DNA from: an uncultured Muribaculum sp.
Lineage (GTDB): Bacteria > Bacteroidota > Bacteroidia > Bacteroidales > Muribaculaceae
Reading direction: 5' to 3'
Length of the DNA stretch: 64,000 bases
Assembly (NCBI GenBank): GCA_910578835.1
Contig: CAJTSK010000006.1
Coordinates: 62,001-126,000 of the forward strand
The notes beneath the pieces are model-generated. The model was not told the DNA's origin, did not search any database, and saw nothing but the letters and a program-made list of their open reading frames with translations. Position numbers and translations under genes: made by a program. Of this stretch, positions 25,618-34,162 are shown piece after piece (the first letter of the stretch is position 1; every line of letters begins with the position of its first letter).

Positions 25618-26208
25618 ATGCAAAAATTGACCAATCTCACCGACGAACAATTAGTGAGGGCCTATGTCGACGGAAACAATGCCGCATTTGATACATTGCT
25701 CCGCCGTCACCAATCAAAGCTATTTTCTTACATTCTGAGAATTGTAAAGAACAGGGACATAGCCGACGACATTTTCCAAGAGACTTTTGTCAAGATCATA
25801 ATGACCTTGAAGCAGGGTCGCTATGCTGAATCCGGGAAATTTGGCGCATGGCTTACCCGTATAGCCCACAACCTTATCATAGATCATTTTCGGCAGGAAA
25901 AGTCAGAAAACAGCATTTCCACCGACGATGAAGATGTAAATCTGCTCAACCGCCGCGACCTGTGCGACGAAAACATCGAAGACCTCATGGTCAACGACCA
26001 GATACGCACCGATGTGCGCCGTATCATCGAGGCTCTGCCCGATGCACAGCGCGAGGTGCTCATGATGCGCTATTACAGCGACATGAGCTTCAAGGAAATC
26101 GCCGACGCCACAGGCGTGAGCATCAACACTGCACTCGGACGTATGCGTTATGCCATAATGAACATGCGACGCATCGCTGAAGAAAACAATATTGTGCTCT
26201 CGGCATAA
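25618..26208 (+). CDS. RNA polymerase sigma-70 factor, ECF-type
   Basis: 196 residues with sigma region 2 (about 20-90: FDTLLRRHQSKLFSYILRIVKNRDIADDIFQETFVKI) and region 4 (about 130-185: LPDAQREVLMMRYYSDMSFKEIADATGVSINTALGRMRYA). No anti-sigma gene is adjacent. The RpoE-like type widespread in Bacteroidetes is used as a general alternative sigma. Its own promoter is of the housekeeping type, so it is not evidently self-driven. Confidence 0.92.
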   Translation: MQKLTNLTDEQLVRAYVDGNNAAFDTLLRRHQSKLFSYILRIVKNRDIADDIFQETFVKIIMTLKQGRYAESGKFGAWLTRIAHNLIIDHFRQEKSENSISTDDEDVNLLNRRDLCDENIEDLMVNDQIRTDVRRIIEALPDAQREVLMMRYYSDMSFKEIADATGVSINTALGRMRYAIMNMRRIAEENNIVLSA

Positions 26209-26356
26209 CGCCCGGGACACAATATTACTTTTCATAACACCGGCTTCAGAAGCGCCGACCTTACAATACCATACGAAAAATACAACTCCTGACTCACAGT
26301 CAAGACCTCACCATACATTTTAACGGCTATATTTTTACTTTTCCACGAAATTGTTG

Positions 26357-26364
26357 TAACTTTG
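26357..26364 (+). promoter_or_regulatory. -7 promoter box of the nfnAB-like operon
   Basis: TAACTTTG, exact TAnnTTTG, 43 nt upstream of the start at 26408. The 199-bp gap 26209-26407 shows no other feature. Confidence 0.5.
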
Positions 26365-26407
26365 TGGAGAACAATAGTTATGATTTATTCCGAAATCAGC
26401 CAATATT

Positions 26408-27190
26408 ATGAACAAAATTCTTGAGAAGGAGCATTTTTCCGAGAAAGTTGTCAAACTCATCGTTGAAGCTCCCGCTATAGCCAAGTCGCGTAAGGCAGGA
26501 CACTTTGTTATCGTGCGCGCCTGCGAGCATGGCGAACGTATCCCCTTGACAATAGCCGATGCCGACCCTGACCGCGGTACAATAATGCTTGTGGTGCAGG
26601 ATGTAGGCGTCTCATCCCATAAAATATGTTCTCTTGAGCCCGGTGACTGCCTTACCGACGTAGTAGGTCCTCTCGGGCAAGCAACCCATATAGCCAACGT
26701 GGGCACAGTCGTGTGTTGTGGCGGCGGAGTGGGCGTAGCGCCCATGTTGCCTATCATAAAGGCGATGAAGCAGGCAGGTAACCGCGTGATTACAGTGCTC
26801 GCCGCCCGCACAAAAGACCTTATCATACTTGAAGACCAGGTAGCGCCCTGGTCGGATGAAGTGATAATAATGACCGACGACGGCAGCTACGGCACAAAAG
26901 GTCTTGTGACAGCAGGCGTGGAAAGCGTAATCAAGCGCGAAAAGGTAGACCAGGTGGTGACTATCGGACCGGCGATAATGATGAAATTTGTGGCACAACT
27001 CACCAAGGGCTATGACATACCGACAATGTGCTCGCTCAACACGATAATGGTCGACGGCACAGGCATGTGTGGTGCATGCCGTATAACGGTTGACGGCAAG
27101 ACACGCTTTGTGTGCATAGACGGACCTGAATTTGACGCCCACAAAGTCAACTTTGACGAGATGCTGATGCGTCTACGCTCTTACAACTAA
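26408..27190 (+). CDS. NfnA/SudB-like ferredoxin-NADP reductase subunit
   Basis: 260 residues of the ferredoxin-NADP reductase superfamily. GERIPLTIAD near 44-53 binds FAD, CCGGGVGVAPMLPI near 102 binds nucleotide, and the C-terminal cysteines of MCSLNTIMVDGTGMCGACRI...FVC ligate a [2Fe-2S] cluster. With the next gene it matches NfnAB (NADH-dependent reduced ferredoxin:NADP oxidoreductase) or sulfide dehydrogenase SudBA. It would help balance NADH, NADPH and ferredoxin in fermentation. Alternative annotation as a dihydroorotate dehydrogenase electron-transfer subunit is less likely because the partner is GltD-like. Confidence 0.88.
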   Translation: MNKILEKEHFSEKVVKLIVEAPAIAKSRKAGHFVIVRACEHGERIPLTIADADPDRGTIMLVVQDVGVSSHKICSLEPGDCLTDVVGPLGQATHIANVGTVVCCGGGVGVAPMLPIIKAMKQAGNRVITVLAARTKDLIILEDQVAPWSDEVIIMTDDGSYGTKGLVTAGVESVIKREKVDQVVTIGPAIMMKFVAQLTKGYDIPTMCSLNTIMVDGTGMCGACRITVDGKTRFVCIDGPEFDAHKVNFDEMLMRLRSYN

Positions 27191-27214
27191 CCATTTATCA
27201 CTCAGCTTAGTAAA

Positions 27215-28687
27215 ATGTCAGACAACACTATATCGACATCAGCTCCGCGCGACGCTCAATGGCGCGAAGAGTTACGCAAAGCGACTCCGGTCAAGGAGCG
27301 CACAGCTATACCACGTGTAAAAATGCCGGAACTTGACCCGGCTTACCGCGTGACCTGCAATGAAGAAGTCAATCAGGGACTTGCCGAAGAAGCGGCGGTA
27401 ATCGAGGCGCGCCGCTGCATGGACTGCCCCGACCCGCAATGTATGACCGGCTGTCCGGTAAGCATCAACATACCCGGCTTTATCAAAAACATCGAACGTG
27501 GCGAGTTTCTGCAAGCGGCTGCGGTACTTAAGGAGACAAGCGCCCTTCCCGCAGTTTGCGGCAGGGTATGCCCTCAGGAGAAACAGTGTGAGTCAAAGTG
27601 CATCTATCACAAGATGAAGAAAGAACCTGTCGCAATCGGCTATCTCGAACGGTTTGCAGCTGATTACGCCAGGAATTCAGGCGAAGCCCAGGCTCCTGCC
27701 GTGGCTCCTGCCAACGGCATAAAAGTAGCGGTTGTAGGTTCCGGACCTGCCGGACTTTCATTTGCCGGCGATATGGCACGGCGCGGCTACGATGTCACTG
27801 TATATGAGGCATTGCATGAAATCGGAGGCGTGTTGAAATATGGTATTCCCGAGTTCCGACTACCCAACGAAGTGGTGGATGTCGAAATCAACGCCCTTGC
27901 CGCTATGGGCGTGAAATTTGTAAAAGACTGCATCATAGGCAAGACATTGAGCTACGATGACCTCCACGAGATAGGCTATAAAGGCATTTTCGTGGCATCG
28001 GGAGCCGGACTGCCACGCTTCATGGGCATACCGGGCGAAAACTTCAACGGCGTGATGTCGAGCAACGAATATCTCACCCGCATCAACCTCATGGGCGCAG
28101 GACGGGAGGAATATGACACCCCGGTGCTTAAAGGATGCCGCGTGGCGGTAATCGGAGGAGGCAACACGGCAATGGACTCGGTGCGCACCGCACGACGCAT
28201 GGGCGCGGAAAGAGCCATAATCGTATATCGACGCAGCGAGGCTGAGATGCCCGCACGCGTTGAGGAAGTGAAGCATGCCAAGGAAGAGGGCGTGGAATTT
28301 ATGACACTTCACAATCCGGTAGAGTATCTTGCCGACGAGAAAGGCAGAGTGTGTGCCATGAGAGTGCAACGCATGGAACTTGGTGAGCCTGACGCGTCAG
28401 GTCGCCGGTCGCCGGTCGCTGTAGAAGGTGCCATCGACGAGATACCCGTCGACCTGGTTATTGTGAGCGTTGGCGTATCGCCCAACCCATTGATACCCAA
28501 CGCCATCAAAGAGCTTGAAGTATCACGACGCGGCACTATAGTAGTCAGCGATGACACTCTCCGGTCATCAGTCAACGACATCTATGCCGGAGGTGACATC
28601 GTGAGAGGCGGAGCGACAGTAATTCTCGCAATGGGCGACGGACGACATGCCGCGGCAGCAATGGACCAAAGTCTCACCTCACTGTAA
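27215..28687 (+). CDS. NfnB/SudA-like, glutamate synthase small-chain family flavoprotein
   Basis: 490 residues. The N-terminal domain has eight cysteines for two [4Fe-4S] clusters (RRCMDCPDPQCMTGCPV near 67-82 and CGRVCPQEKQCESKC near 113-128). Then come an FAD fold VVGSGPAGLSFAG (about 174-186) and an NAD(P) fold VIGGGNTAMDS (about 313). Such proteins are often called homotetrameric GltA, but pairing 24 nt after an NfnA-like gene points to the electron-bifurcating NfnAB type. No glutamate synthase large subunit is present. Confidence 0.9.
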   Translation: MSDNTISTSAPRDAQWREELRKATPVKERTAIPRVKMPELDPAYRVTCNEEVNQGLAEEAAVIEARRCMDCPDPQCMTGCPVSINIPGFIKNIERGEFLQAAAVLKETSALPAVCGRVCPQEKQCESKCIYHKMKKEPVAIGYLERFAADYARNSGEAQAPAVAPANGIKVAVVGSGPAGLSFAGDMARRGYDVTVYEALHEIGGVLKYGIPEFRLPNEVVDVEINALAAMGVKFVKDCIIGKTLSYDDLHEIGYKGIFVASGAGLPRFMGIPGENFNGVMSSNEYLTRINLMGAGREEYDTPVLKGCRVAVIGGGNTAMDSVRTARRMGAERAIIVYRRSEAEMPARVEEVKHAKEEGVEFMTLHNPVEYLADEKGRVCAMRVQRMELGEPDASGRRSPVAVEGAIDEIPVDLVIVSVGVSPNPLIPNAIKELEVSRRGTIVVSDDTLRSSVNDIYAGGDIVRGGATVILAMGDGRHAAAAMDQSLTSL

Positions 28688-28716
28688 AACCAAAGCCAAC
28701 AACGTAACGTAGCTTA

Positions 28717-29922
28717 ATGAAGAAAAGATTCAAGATAGGGCTGCTGCTGCAAATTATCATCGCCATCGCGGCGGGTATAGCGGCAGGATACGTCATGCCC
28801 GTCGGGGTTGCCCGCATATTTGCGACATTCAATGTCATATTCAGTCAGTTCCTGCAATTCCTTGTGCCCCTGATTATAGTCGGCTTCGTCACCCCGGCGA
28901 TAGCCGACATAGGCAACAAGGCAGGAAAAGTACTGGTAGTGACGGCGTTGATAGCTTACGTCGCCACATTCTGCTCCGGCATGCTCTCCTATTTCACCGG
29001 TGTACTGACATTCCCGTCACTGATTACACCGCGCTCACTGGAAGCTCCTGTAGGTAGCGGACATGACGTGACACCATTCTTTTCTATCGAAATCCCGCCT
29101 ATGTTTGGCGTGATGACCGCCCTTGTGCTCGCGTTCATGCTCGGCATAGGGATAGCCTACAGCAAAGGCTCTGTACTTCGCAGGGGAGCGGCGGAGTTCC
29201 GTGACATCGTGGCAATGGCTATCCACTCCACTATCATCCCGCTTCTGCCGATTTATATTTTCGGTATATTTCTCAACATGACGATGGCGGGGGAAGTAGG
29301 TGGCATTATCGCGGCATTCCTGAAAATCATAGTCATCATATTCGCACTTGCCGCCATATTACTCGTAATACAATATTGTATCGCGGCACTCTTTGTACGC
29401 CGCAATCCGTTTAAGCTACTCTACACCATGCTGCCGGCTTACTTCACTGCACTCGGCACCCAGTCGTCGGCGGCAACAATACCCGTAACATTGCGTCAGG
29501 CGATAAAGATGGGCGTAAGCGAGGATATCGCGGGATTTGTAATACCGCTCTGCGCCACCATACACATGTCGGGCAGCACCCTTAAGATTGTAGCATGTGC
29601 GCTCGCGTTGATGCTAATGCACGGTATGCCCTACGACCTGCCTATGTTTGCAGGATTTATCGCCATGCTCGGCATCACCATAATAGCCGCCCCCGGTGTG
29701 CCAGGAGGTGCCATAATGGCATCGCTCGGGCTACTCGCCTCAATACTTGGATTTTCGGAGAAAGACCAGGCTCTTATGATTGCGCTGTATATAGCCATGG
29801 ATAGCTTCGGGACAGCATGTAACGTGACCGGCGACGGATTTATCGCCCTCATCATAGACAAATATTTTGGTAAACGCAAGCGCGGTGAATCGCTTATTGA
29901 CGAAGAGATTATCGGAAAGTGA
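28717..29922 (+). CDS. SLC1-type dicarboxylate/amino acid:cation symporter, divergent substrate site
   Basis: 401 residues, eight membrane helices plus re-entrant hairpins. HP1 reads GTQSSAATIPVT (near 249), TM7 has HMSGST where the archetype has NMDGT, and TM8 has DSFGTACNVTGD where GltPh has DMGRTMVNVTGD. Thus the arginine that binds the acidic side chain (GltPh Arg397) is glycine here. The protein probably takes a neutral or other substrate instead of aspartate/glutamate. The gene lies 29 nt after nfnB and may be co-transcribed. Confidence 0.88.
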   Translation: MKKRFKIGLLLQIIIAIAAGIAAGYVMPVGVARIFATFNVIFSQFLQFLVPLIIVGFVTPAIADIGNKAGKVLVVTALIAYVATFCSGMLSYFTGVLTFPSLITPRSLEAPVGSGHDVTPFFSIEIPPMFGVMTALVLAFMLGIGIAYSKGSVLRRGAAEFRDIVAMAIHSTIIPLLPIYIFGIFLNMTMAGEVGGIIAAFLKIIVIIFALAAILLVIQYCIAALFVRRNPFKLLYTMLPAYFTALGTQSSAATIPVTLRQAIKMGVSEDIAGFVIPLCATIHMSGSTLKIVACALALMLMHGMPYDLPMFAGFIAMLGITIIAAPGVPGGAIMASLGLLASILGFSEKDQALMIALYIAMDSFGTACNVTGDGFIALIIDKYFGKRKRGESLIDEEIIGK

Positions 29923-30361
29923 CAATCTTATTATAGACGTAATTGGTGAGCGTGTACACCACATTACCAATCAGGGTCGCGATACCGTAACCCGACATGG
30001 TGAATGCCGCTATAGGCAATTCAAACTCTTTTAACGGCGTCTTGTAGCTCAACAGCCATACTACCAGAAACTGCAGCCCGTAGCACACAAAGAATCCTAC
30101 GGCAAACTTCACCGCCTCCTTGTAATACCGCCCCGATGACTTGAACACCCAGTTCTTATTCCAGAGGAATGAGTTTATCACTCCACACACATAGCCGATT
30201 GCATTTGACACAAGCGGATTAACTCCGAGCAGCGCCTTGCACACATATATCACACAGAGGGTGACAAGCGTATTGAGCACTCCCACACAGGCATACTTGG
30301 CAAACTGTAGCAGTGTACTGCGACTTATCGGCATATTGTTCATAAGCAACATGTTATTCAT
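29909..30361 (-). CDS. GtrA family membrane protein
   Basis: 150 residues from ATG 30361, which lies 13 nt after the preceding stop; a longer frame to 30469 would overlap the upstream gene. Four membrane segments with the GtrA signature (FAKYACVGVLNTLVTLCVIYV, NAIGYVCGVINSFLWNKNWVF, VVYTLTNYVYNKIVTF). GtrA proteins are thought to flip or help transfer polyprenyl-linked sugars. The 3' end overlaps by 14 bp the convergent symporter gene. Last gene of the pheS-nth-TRIC-gtrA operon. Confidence 0.85.
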   Translation of the reverse strand: MNNMLLMNNMPISRSTLLQFAKYACVGVLNTLVTLCVIYVCKALLGVNPLVSNAIGYVCGVINSFLWNKNWVFKSSGRYYKEAVKFAVGFFVCYGLQFLVVWLLSYKTPLKEFELPIAAFTMSGYGIATLIGNVVYTLTNYVYNKIVTFR

Positions 30362-30374
30362 GAATAGAAATTTT

Positions 30375-31007
30375 TCAGGATTTATTTTTCTTGACTTCCT
30401 CCACCAGCACTGGCAGTGACCAGCCATAGCGCACTGCGAGCAGCCTGATGACAATGACGGTGAACGCACACGCTATTCCCTGAGCCATGACAGAAGTGCC
30501 GGCAAGAAGCATCAGCCAATACACGATGCCTCCGGCAAGGCACGCTGTGGCATAAATATCTTTCTGAAATAGCAGCGGCTCATTATTGACAAGAATATCA
30601 CGTATCACACCGCCTACAGCCCCGGTAACCACTCCCATCACTATTGCCACCCACATAGGATAAGCCACATCAAGGGTCTTCTGTATGCCTATGACCACAA
30701 AGAGTCCGAGACCGATTGTGTCAAACACAAACAGTATCTGAGTCTTTACAAGCACTTTACGAAACAAGATTACAAGGCCAAGCGAGATTGCCGTGACGGC
30801 AAGATACCACCATGTCTGCATCCAGAACACCGGTATGTCAAGAAGTATGTCACGAAGTGTGCCACCCCCTATCGCAGTGACAAGACCCACGGTGTAAGCG
30901 CCAAACCAGTCAAAATGTTTTGCGGCAGCCATGCGTATTCCGCTGATGGCAAAGGCTATCGTGCCTATTACCTCGATTACAAACAGGAATGTGAGTTCTG
31001 CATCCAT
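30375..31007 (-). CDS. TRIC/UPF0126 family membrane protein
   Basis: 210 residues, about seven membrane segments in two repeats. Each repeat carries a GGGTLRDIL or GGVIRDIL motif (residues 47-55 and 132-140), the hallmark of the prokaryotic trimeric intracellular cation channel family (YadS/YicG type). Some members are linked to glycine or proline uptake; the ion or substrate here is unknown. It starts 15 nt after nth. Confidence 0.85.
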   Translation of the reverse strand: MDAELTFLFVIEVIGTIAFAISGIRMAAAKHFDWFGAYTVGLVTAIGGGTLRDILLDIPVFWMQTWWYLAVTAISLGLVILFRKVLVKTQILFVFDTIGLGLFVVIGIQKTLDVAYPMWVAIVMGVVTGAVGGVIRDILVNNEPLLFQKDIYATACLAGGIVYWLMLLAGTSVMAQGIACAFTVIVIRLLAVRYGWSLPVLVEEVKKNKS

Positions 31008-31022
31008 ACAATGCGCCCGCTT

Positions 31023-31664
31023 TTATTTATTTTCTTGACGATAATAGCGACACACGCCCGTCAGTCCACAGTTCAGACAGTCGGGGCGACGCGCCTTACA
31101 CACATATCTTCCATGCAATATAAGCCAGTGATGAGCCTTAGGGATAAGCTCCTCCGGAATATAGCTGCACAAAGTCTTTTCAGTCTGCAACGGCGACTTG
31201 CTTCCGGTGGTCAGCCCTATGCGCTCGCTTACACGAAACACATGGGTATCGACAGCCATTGCCGCCTTATTCCACACGACCGAAAGCATGACATTAGCCG
31301 TCTTCCGCCCTACACCGGGAAGGCTCATAAGTTCATCCATGTCCGACGGCACCTCGCCTCCGAAATCATCGACAAGCTTACGCGCCATGCCGAGAAGCGA
31401 CTTTGCCTTATTATTTGGATAGCTGACCGACTTTATATAGCCGTAAATCTCGTCAAGCGACGCAGCAGCCATAGCATACGGGTCGGGGTAAGCCTCAAAC
31501 AATGGAGGAGTGACCATATTGACGCGCTTGTCGGTACACTGTGCCGATAAAATCACTGCTACGAGCAACTGAAACGTATTGGCATAGTGCAATTCCGTCT
31601 CAGCCACCGGCATAGCGGTCTTAAACCACTCAATAGTAAGCTTATATCGCTCTTTTATCGTCAT
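31023..31664 (-). CDS. nth: Endonuclease III
   Basis: 213 residues. A base-excision-repair glycosylase/AP lyase for oxidised pyrimidines. The helix-hairpin-helix LPGVGRKTA carries the catalytic K121 and D139 lies in AVDTHVFR; the [4Fe-4S] loop has C189, C196, C199 and C205 with the standard 6-2-5 spacing. The gene starts 3 nt after pheS. Confidence 0.96.
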   Translation of the reverse strand: MTIKERYKLTIEWFKTAMPVAETELHYANTFQLLVAVILSAQCTDKRVNMVTPPLFEAYPDPYAMAAASLDEIYGYIKSVSYPNNKAKSLLGMARKLVDDFGGEVPSDMDELMSLPGVGRKTANVMLSVVWNKAAMAVDTHVFRVSERIGLTTGSKSPLQTEKTLCSYIPEELIPKAHHWLILHGRYVCKARRPDCLNCGLTGVCRYYRQENK

Positions 31665-31667
31665 TTA

Positions 31668-32687
31668 TCAATGAGCCGAGGTAAATTCCTCAAGAAACCG
31701 GGTATCATTCTCAGAGAACATGCGCAAATCCTTGACCTGATACTTCAGGTTAGTGATACGCTCGACACCCATTCCAAGAGCAAATCCGGTATATTTCTTT
31801 GAGTCTATGCCACATGACTCAAGCACATTGGGGTCGACCATACCACAGCCAAGAATCTCGACCCAACCGGTATGCTTGCAGAACGAGCAGCCCTTTCCTC
31901 CGCAAAGATTGCAAGAAATGTCCATCTCAGCCGAAGGCTCGGTAAAGGGGAAGTAGCTCGGACGAAGGCGTATCTTTGTCTCGGGACCAAACATCTCCTG
32001 CGCGAAATACAAGAGAGTCTGCTTGAGGTCGGCAAACGATACATTTTCATCTACATACAGCGCCTCTACTTGGTGGAAGAAGCAGTGGGCACGTGCCGAA
32101 ATAGCCTCGTTACGATATACGCGTCCCGGACAGATTATGCGCACGGGGGGCTGCGTCTTCTCCATGACGCGTGACTGCACCGATGAAGTGTGGGTGCGGA
32201 GAAGCACGTCGGGATTACGCTGGATGAAAAATGTGTCCTGCATGTCGCGCGCAGGATGATCGGCGGCAAAGTTCAGTGAAGAAAACACATGCCAGTCATC
32301 CTCAATCTCCGGACCTTCGGCTATCGAATAGCCCAGACGCGAGAATATCGATACAATTTCATTGCGCACTACAGATAGCGGGTGACGGGTACCGAGCTTT
32401 ATCGGCGATGCCGTGCGGCTCATGTCAAGGTCGCTAACCTCGCCCTCCTTGTCGGCAAGAGCCTCGCGGAGAGAATTGATACGGTCAGTGGCGTAATTTT
32501 TCAATTCATTAAGAGGCGCACCGAGAGTACGCTTTTCATCGGGAGAAAGCGTGCGGAACTCATTCATCAATTCCGAAACCGCACCTTTCTTGCTAAGATA
32601 TTTTATACGTAACGCCTCCACGTCAGCGGCGCTTGAAGCGGTGAGCTGGTCTATTTCAGCCTTGAGCGCATTTATTTTTTCTAACAT
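31668..32687 (-). CDS. pheS: Phenylalanine-tRNA ligase alpha subunit
   Basis: 339 residues from ATG 32687. An upstream ATG at 32759 would add 24 unrelated residues and overlaps the divergent tilS start; a perfect -7 box at 32721-32714 also supports the later start. The N-terminal coiled coil binds tRNA; class II motifs include DTFFIQRNPDVLLRTHTSSVQ, the FHQVE motif 2 and GMGVERI motif 3 at the C-terminus. It charges tRNA-Phe together with PheT, encoded elsewhere. First gene of a four-gene operon. Confidence 0.97.
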   Translation of the reverse strand: MLEKINALKAEIDQLTASSAADVEALRIKYLSKKGAVSELMNEFRTLSPDEKRTLGAPLNELKNYATDRINSLREALADKEGEVSDLDMSRTASPIKLGTRHPLSVVRNEIVSIFSRLGYSIAEGPEIEDDWHVFSSLNFAADHPARDMQDTFFIQRNPDVLLRTHTSSVQSRVMEKTQPPVRIICPGRVYRNEAISARAHCFFHQVEALYVDENVSFADLKQTLLYFAQEMFGPETKIRLRPSYFPFTEPSAEMDISCNLCGGKGCSFCKHTGWVEILGCGMVDPNVLESCGIDSKKYTGFALGMGVERITNLKYQVKDLRMFSENDTRFLEEFTSAH

Positions 32688-32713
32688 AGCAATGTTCTGT
32701 TTCTTTATATCGG

Positions 32714-32721
32714 CAAAATTA
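32714..32721 (-). promoter_or_regulatory. -7 promoter box of pheS
   Basis: TAATTTTG on the minus strand, exact TAnnTTTG, giving a start near 32707 and a leader of about 20 nt. Confidence 0.55.
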
Positions 32722-32744
32722 CAAAATTTCCGCGAACTTTTCAC

Positions 32745-32752
32745 TACATTTG
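32745..32752 (+). promoter_or_regulatory. -7 promoter box of tilS, very close to the start codon
   Basis: TACATTTG, exact TAnnTTTG, ends 5 nt before the tilS ATG at 32758. The predicted transcript would begin at or near the start codon, so tilS mRNA could be leaderless. Confidence 0.5.
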
Positions 32753-32757
32753 TCTTC

Positions 32758-34089
32758 ATGAATGATTTTATAGGTAAAGTAAACTGCTGTATAAAGCGTC
32801 ATGACCTTATCACTCCCTCATCACAAGTGATTGTGGCACTCAGCGGGGGAGCCGACTCTGTGGCGCTCCTCGTGGCGCTCCATGAAATCGGCATGGAATG
32901 CATAGCCGCCCACTGCGATTTCCATCTCCGGGGCGAGGAGTCGGAGCGCGACCGCTCCTATGCCGAGTCGGTAGCCTCACGATATGCAACGGCTTATCGT
33001 GAGATTCACTTTGATGTTGATGCCTATAAAAAAGCCAACGGCGTGTCGACCGAGATGGCATGCCGTGACCTTCGCTATGAGTGGTTTCGCTCACTCTCGG
33101 AAGAATACGGTGGTACACCTGTGGCTATAGCACATCACCACGACGACAATATCGAGACCATGCTCCTCAACCTGCTGCGTGGCACAGGCATAACGGGACT
33201 CACCGGAATGAAATACCGCAACGGCATCTTTATACGCCCGATGCTCGACTGCCGCCGCAGTGAAGTGGAAACCTTTCTTGCCGGAAAAGGGATACAATTC
33301 ATGACCGACAGCACCAATCTCATCAGCGATGTAAAGCGAAACAAGCTGCGTAACATAATCTTGCCGGCACTGCGCAGGGAGTTTCCCGATGCCGACAAGG
33401 GGCTGACAACCACGCTACATAACATGCGCGACACGGCATCGCTCTTTGACTCGCTCGTTGCCGACAAGTCGGCGGGATATATTTGCGACGACACTATAAA
33501 GTTGTCAAAAATACTCGATGAATCAGCCGAAGCCACTACCCTGCTGTTTGAACTGCTGAAACCTTACGGGTTCAACGCCACACATGTCGGTGACATTATC
33601 GCAGCATCAAACTCCGATACAGCGTCGGGGAAACAATTCCGGTCGGCGACCCACCTCATCACCCTCAACCGGGGAGAACTTATCATTGAAAAAACTCCGG
33701 CAGAAGCTTGCTGTAACATAGTCATAGACCTCAACGACCCGGCAACTTTACCCGACTGGCTGACAATCAAATATATTGACCGCTCACAATTCAAGCCCGA
33801 CCGCTCCGGAAACACTCTTTACCTCGACCCGGCTGCTCTTGACGGTTCACCGGTGTTCACGCTGCGCCACCGTCGTGAGGGCGACCGCATCACCCCCTTC
33901 GGCATGAAAGGCTCGCGCCTCGTGAGCGACATTTTTACCGACGCCAAACTGCCGCTGAACAAAAAAGATTCCGTATGGCTTCTGACGCGTAATGACACGA
34001 TACTGTGGGTCGTAGGCATGCGTGCGTCAAGTCATTTTGCCATAAATGCTGCGACAGAGCGTATAATCGCGCTGAGCAGCACGTTATAA
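32758..34089 (+). CDS. tilS: tRNA(Ile)-lysidine synthetase
   Basis: 443 residues from ATG 32758; the frame is open further upstream to 32551, but that part is antisense to pheS. It modifies C34 of tRNA-Ile(CAU) to lysidine. The PP-loop ATP motif SGGADS is at 29-34, followed by HHHDDNIETMLLNLLRGTG and RPML. The C-terminal domain has RRREGDRITPFGMKGSRLVSD-like sequence. Divergent from pheS with a 70-bp shared promoter region. Confidence 0.95.
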   Translation: MNDFIGKVNCCIKRHDLITPSSQVIVALSGGADSVALLVALHEIGMECIAAHCDFHLRGEESERDRSYAESVASRYATAYREIHFDVDAYKKANGVSTEMACRDLRYEWFRSLSEEYGGTPVAIAHHHDDNIETMLLNLLRGTGITGLTGMKYRNGIFIRPMLDCRRSEVETFLAGKGIQFMTDSTNLISDVKRNKLRNIILPALRREFPDADKGLTTTLHNMRDTASLFDSLVADKSAGYICDDTIKLSKILDESAEATTLLFELLKPYGFNATHVGDIIAASNSDTASGKQFRSATHLITLNRGELIIEKTPAEACCNIVIDLNDPATLPDWLTIKYIDRSQFKPDRSGNTLYLDPAALDGSPVFTLRHRREGDRITPFGMKGSRLVSDIFTDAKLPLNKKDSVWLLTRNDTILWVVGMRASSHFAINAATERIIALSSTL

Positions 34090-34135
34090 CAATAAACTTT
34101 TAGGAAATTTTGCGCGTTTAAAGTCCTAAAAGTAT

Positions 34136-34143
34136 TATATTTG
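34136..34143 (+). promoter_or_regulatory. -7 promoter box of the acyl-CoA ligase operon
   Basis: TATATTTG, exact TAnnTTTG, with TTTG at 34109-34112 (23-nt spacer, slightly long) and the start codon at 34163. Confidence 0.5.
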
Positions 34144-34162
34144 TTACCTAAATCATTTATTT

